Source of the DNA: Roseivirga sp. 4D4
GTDB taxonomy: Bacteria; Bacteroidota; Bacteroidia; Cytophagales; Cyclobacteriaceae
Direction of reading: 5' to 3'
Length of the DNA: 64,000 nt
NCBI RefSeq assembly: GCF_001747095.1
Contig: NZ_MDGP01000001.1
Location: 3,889,001 to 3,953,000 of the forward strand
The notes beneath the pieces were generated by a model. The model was given only the letters and a program-made list of their open reading frames with translations, was not told the origin of the DNA and did not search any database. Position 1 is the stretch's first letter. The number at the start of each line of letters is the position of its first letter. Of this stretch, positions 62,448 to 64,000 are shown piece by piece. The position numbers and the translations under genes were made by a program.

Positions 62448-63062
62448 ATGAATATGGTAGCATTAGAAAAACTCGATTTAACAAAACACTATCCGGAATA
62501 CTATAAGGCAAAAGCAAAACCTCAATTAGTCAATCTTGAACCGTACAATTACATCACAATATCAGGAATTTCGGCCCCCGAAGCCCCCCTTTTCACGGAA
62601 TCGCTTGAGAAGCTATATGCCTTAGCCTATGGCATTAAGTTCATCTGCAAAGCAAATGAGTTAGACTTTGTAGTTCCCAAAATGGAAGGCTTCTGGTGGG
62701 TAGATGGAAAATTGCCTTTCGAGGAAACCCCCAGAAATGATTGGCACTGGAAAATTATGTTCAGAATGCCCGACTTTGTTGGTGAGACAGAGTACCGAGC
62801 GGGATTAGAAAGTCTTTTAGAGAAGCAGAAGATTTCAGAAGGCCATGGAATCGTCTTTGAAGAAATCCACGAAGGCCTTTCGGCTCAAATACTTCACATC
62901 GGATCTTATGACAATGAGACGGCCTCTTTAGAAAAGCTCTATGCTTTTATCAAGCAGGAGGGTTTTGAGATTGCAGGGTATCATCACGAGATCTACTTGA
63001 GTGATCCTAGAAAAGTAGCTGAAGAGAAGCTTCGGACAATCTTGCGCTACGCGATTCGATAA
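62448..63062 (+). CDS. GyrI-like small-molecule-binding domain protein
   Basis: A 204-residue soluble protein starting at ATG 62448 (62454 is a possible alternative; the longer frame from a GTG at 62418 is unlikely). It begins DLTKHYPEYYKAKAKPQLVNLEPYNYITISG, with the GyrI-like domain pattern (LYALAYGIKFICK, GFWWVDGKLP, YDNETASLEKLYAFIKQEGFEIAGYHHEIYLSDPRKV). The family binds small molecules and is often encoded with regulators; the WYL gene upstream fits. No HTH is present. A terminator follows. Confidence 0.88.
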   Translation: MNMVALEKLDLTKHYPEYYKAKAKPQLVNLEPYNYITISGISAPEAPLFTESLEKLYALAYGIKFICKANELDFVVPKMEGFWWVDGKLPFEETPRNDWHWKIMFRMPDFVGETEYRAGLESLLEKQKISEGHGIVFEEIHEGLSAQILHIGSYDNETASLEKLYAFIKQEGFEIAGYHHEIYLSDPRKVAEEKLRTILRYAIR

Positions 63063-63088
63063 TAAATAAATCCTAACTTCATGATGAG

Positions 63089-63116
63089 CACCAAAGCATA
63101 CGGCTTTGGTGTTTTT
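63089..63116 (+). terminator. Terminator after the GyrI-like gene
   Basis: A 9-bp stem (CACCAAAGC / GCTTTGGTG, 63089-63097 with 63103-63111) with loop ATACG, followed by T residues. Confidence 0.8.
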
Positions 63117-63129
63117 ATTTATTCCTGCG

Positions 63130-64000
63130 ATGACTATTTTCACCGACCAACCGAATCTACATCGCAGTCAAATGCCTCAAATCAACCCAAAGCAATTATT
63201 TAAAACGGCCCAGGAAATCCTGACTGAGAATACCTGGGAAGGCAGATATACAGTGCCTAGTCCCAATTTGTATCCTTATCAATGGAACTGGGATTCTGGG
63301 TTTGTCGCTATGGGTTTTGCCCACTTTGATGCGCAAAGAGCAATGCTGGAGTTGGAAAGCCTCTTTGAAGGTCAGTGGGAAAATGGCATGTTGCCTCACA
63401 TTATTTTTCATAGCAAAAAGCGAGAGGGTTACTTTCCTGGTCCTTCGTATTGGGAGTCAAACAAGGTGCCTGGTGCACCTAAAGCAGTAGATACTTCAGG
63501 AATTACACAGCCCCCCGTTCATGGCTTTATCCTTGAGAAAATTTTCAACCTACATCGTAACTCTGAGGAGGTCAGAGGTTTTGTCAAAGCATTTTTCCCT
63601 AAGGTTCTTCAATTACACAGATACCTTTATGAATACCGTGATCCACAGAGTGAAGGCCTTGCCTTCATTTTCCATCCTTGGGCATCTGGTCGTGATAATT
63701 CTCCACTTTGGGATGATTTAGTAAAGACAATCCCTATCAAGCCGGGAGATATCCCTCCTTACAAACGATATGACAATCTAAAAGCTGATCCTTCAGAAAG
63801 ACCTTCAGATAGAGATTATGACATCTATGTTTATCTAATGGAACTAGGCAAGAGGCATCAGTATAATGGAAAAGCCATTGCTAAAGAGTCCCCTTTTTTG
63901 GTGCAGGATACTTTGTTCAATGCAATGCTCATTCGTTCAAACGAGGCCCTAATGAATCTGGGTGCTGAGCTTGGAATCAATACGCGAGAGATACAGGATT
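63130..64000 (+). CDS. MGH1-like/GH63-type glycoside hydrolase (N-terminal part, cut by window edge)
   Basis: An open frame of 290 codons reaches the right edge without a stop. It begins MTIFTDQPNLHRSQMPQ (an internal ATG at 63172 is an alternative start). After residue 45 it shows YPYQWNWDSGFVAMGF, then FEGQWENGMLPHIIFH and FHPWASGRDNSPLWDD, motifs of the mannosylglycerate hydrolase-like/GH63 (alpha/alpha)6-toroid enzymes, with an Asp in WDSG and the segment GRDNSP at catalytic positions. No signal peptide is seen, so it may be cytoplasmic. Probable role: hydrolysis of trehalose, mannosylglycerate or glucosylglycerate; the substrate cannot be told from this part. Confidence 0.85.
   Translation, partial: MTIFTDQPNLHRSQMPQINPKQLFKTAQEILTENTWEGRYTVPSPNLYPYQWNWDSGFVAMGFAHFDAQRAMLELESLFEGQWENGMLPHIIFHSKKREGYFPGPSYWESNKVPGAPKAVDTSGITQPPVHGFILEKIFNLHRNSEEVRGFVKAFFPKVLQLHRYLYEYRDPQSEGLAFIFHPWASGRDNSPLWDDLVKTIPIKPGDIPPYKRYDNLKADPSERPSDRDYDIYVYLMELGKRHQYNGKAIAKESPFLVQDTLFNAMLIRSNEALMNLGAELGINTREIQD

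Overview
The window is ordinary chromosome from a member of the Bacteroidota, most likely the order Cytophagales and plausibly a marine Roseivirga-like genus (the genus is an inference). The evidence: promoters fit the Bacteroidota pattern TTG-N18-20-TAnnTTTG, Shine-Dalgarno sites are weak or absent, and many families are typical of the phylum (DUF4270, DUF4834, the DUF4350/DUF4129/DUF58/MoxR cluster, a stand-alone GT5 domain, Na+-NQR, VCBS/ASPIC lipoproteins). I see no rRNA, tRNA, CRISPR array, insertion sequence or convincing prophage.

Layout. 0-10.4 kb: a partial lipoprotein, an M19 dipeptidase, then two divergent operons. The leftward one is RDD / HExxH protease / cytochrome b5-like; the rightward one is SpoIIM-like / membrane protein / DUF4129 / DUF4350 / MoxR ATPase / DUF58 / small protein. 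10.4-16.6 kb (leftward): a metal-site-degenerate arginase-fold protein, a lone nqrF, hom-metX behind a SAM-I riboswitch, and a zinc-finger-less accD. 16.7-18.4 kb: a TetR regulator with a 22-bp perfect palindrome at its predicted transcription start, followed by a FabH-like synthase. 18.5-28 kb: carB (without its C-terminal allosteric domain) with DUF4834, a lipoprotein, and the 2-oxoglutarate dehydrogenase operon sucA-sucB-lpd. 28.1-30.8 kb: rpsP-rimM-trmD and rplS, S16 carrying a long Ala/Glu/Pro tail. 30.8-37.3 kb: dapF, secA, a SPOR lipoprotein and an M20 hydrolase. 37.3-43.3 kb: two divergent Na/Pi cotransporter-family genes, a holin-X-like protein, a membrane-anchored small protein, a GGGPS/PcrB-type prenyltransferase and an AraC regulator. 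43.4-48 kb (leftward): an acyl-CoA dehydrogenase with a TetR-type operator, a zinc peptidase, hldE-C, a flippase-like protein, panD and panC. 48.1-55 kb: GT5 domain, DUF4270, glmS, a 3HCDH-like protein, ridA, gltX. 55-64 kb: two large VCBS lipoproteins, small membrane proteins, a WYL regulator, a GyrI-like protein, and the start of an MGH1-like glycoside hydrolase cut by the window edge.

How they work together. Most genes are housekeeping: TCA cycle, fatty-acid initiation, methionine/threonine, lysine/peptidoglycan, pantothenate and amino-sugar synthesis, translation and secretion. Three regulatory circuits can be read from the DNA: SAM feedback on metX-hom, probable TetR autoregulation of tetR-fabH-like opposite accD, and probable TetR-family repression of the acyl-CoA dehydrogenase. 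The least understood parts are the MoxR/DUF58 membrane cluster with its divergent protease/cytochrome b5 operon, and several familiar enzymes that have lost a domain or active-site signature (arginase-like, AccD, CarB, GT5 domain, 3HCDH-like, SecA tail).
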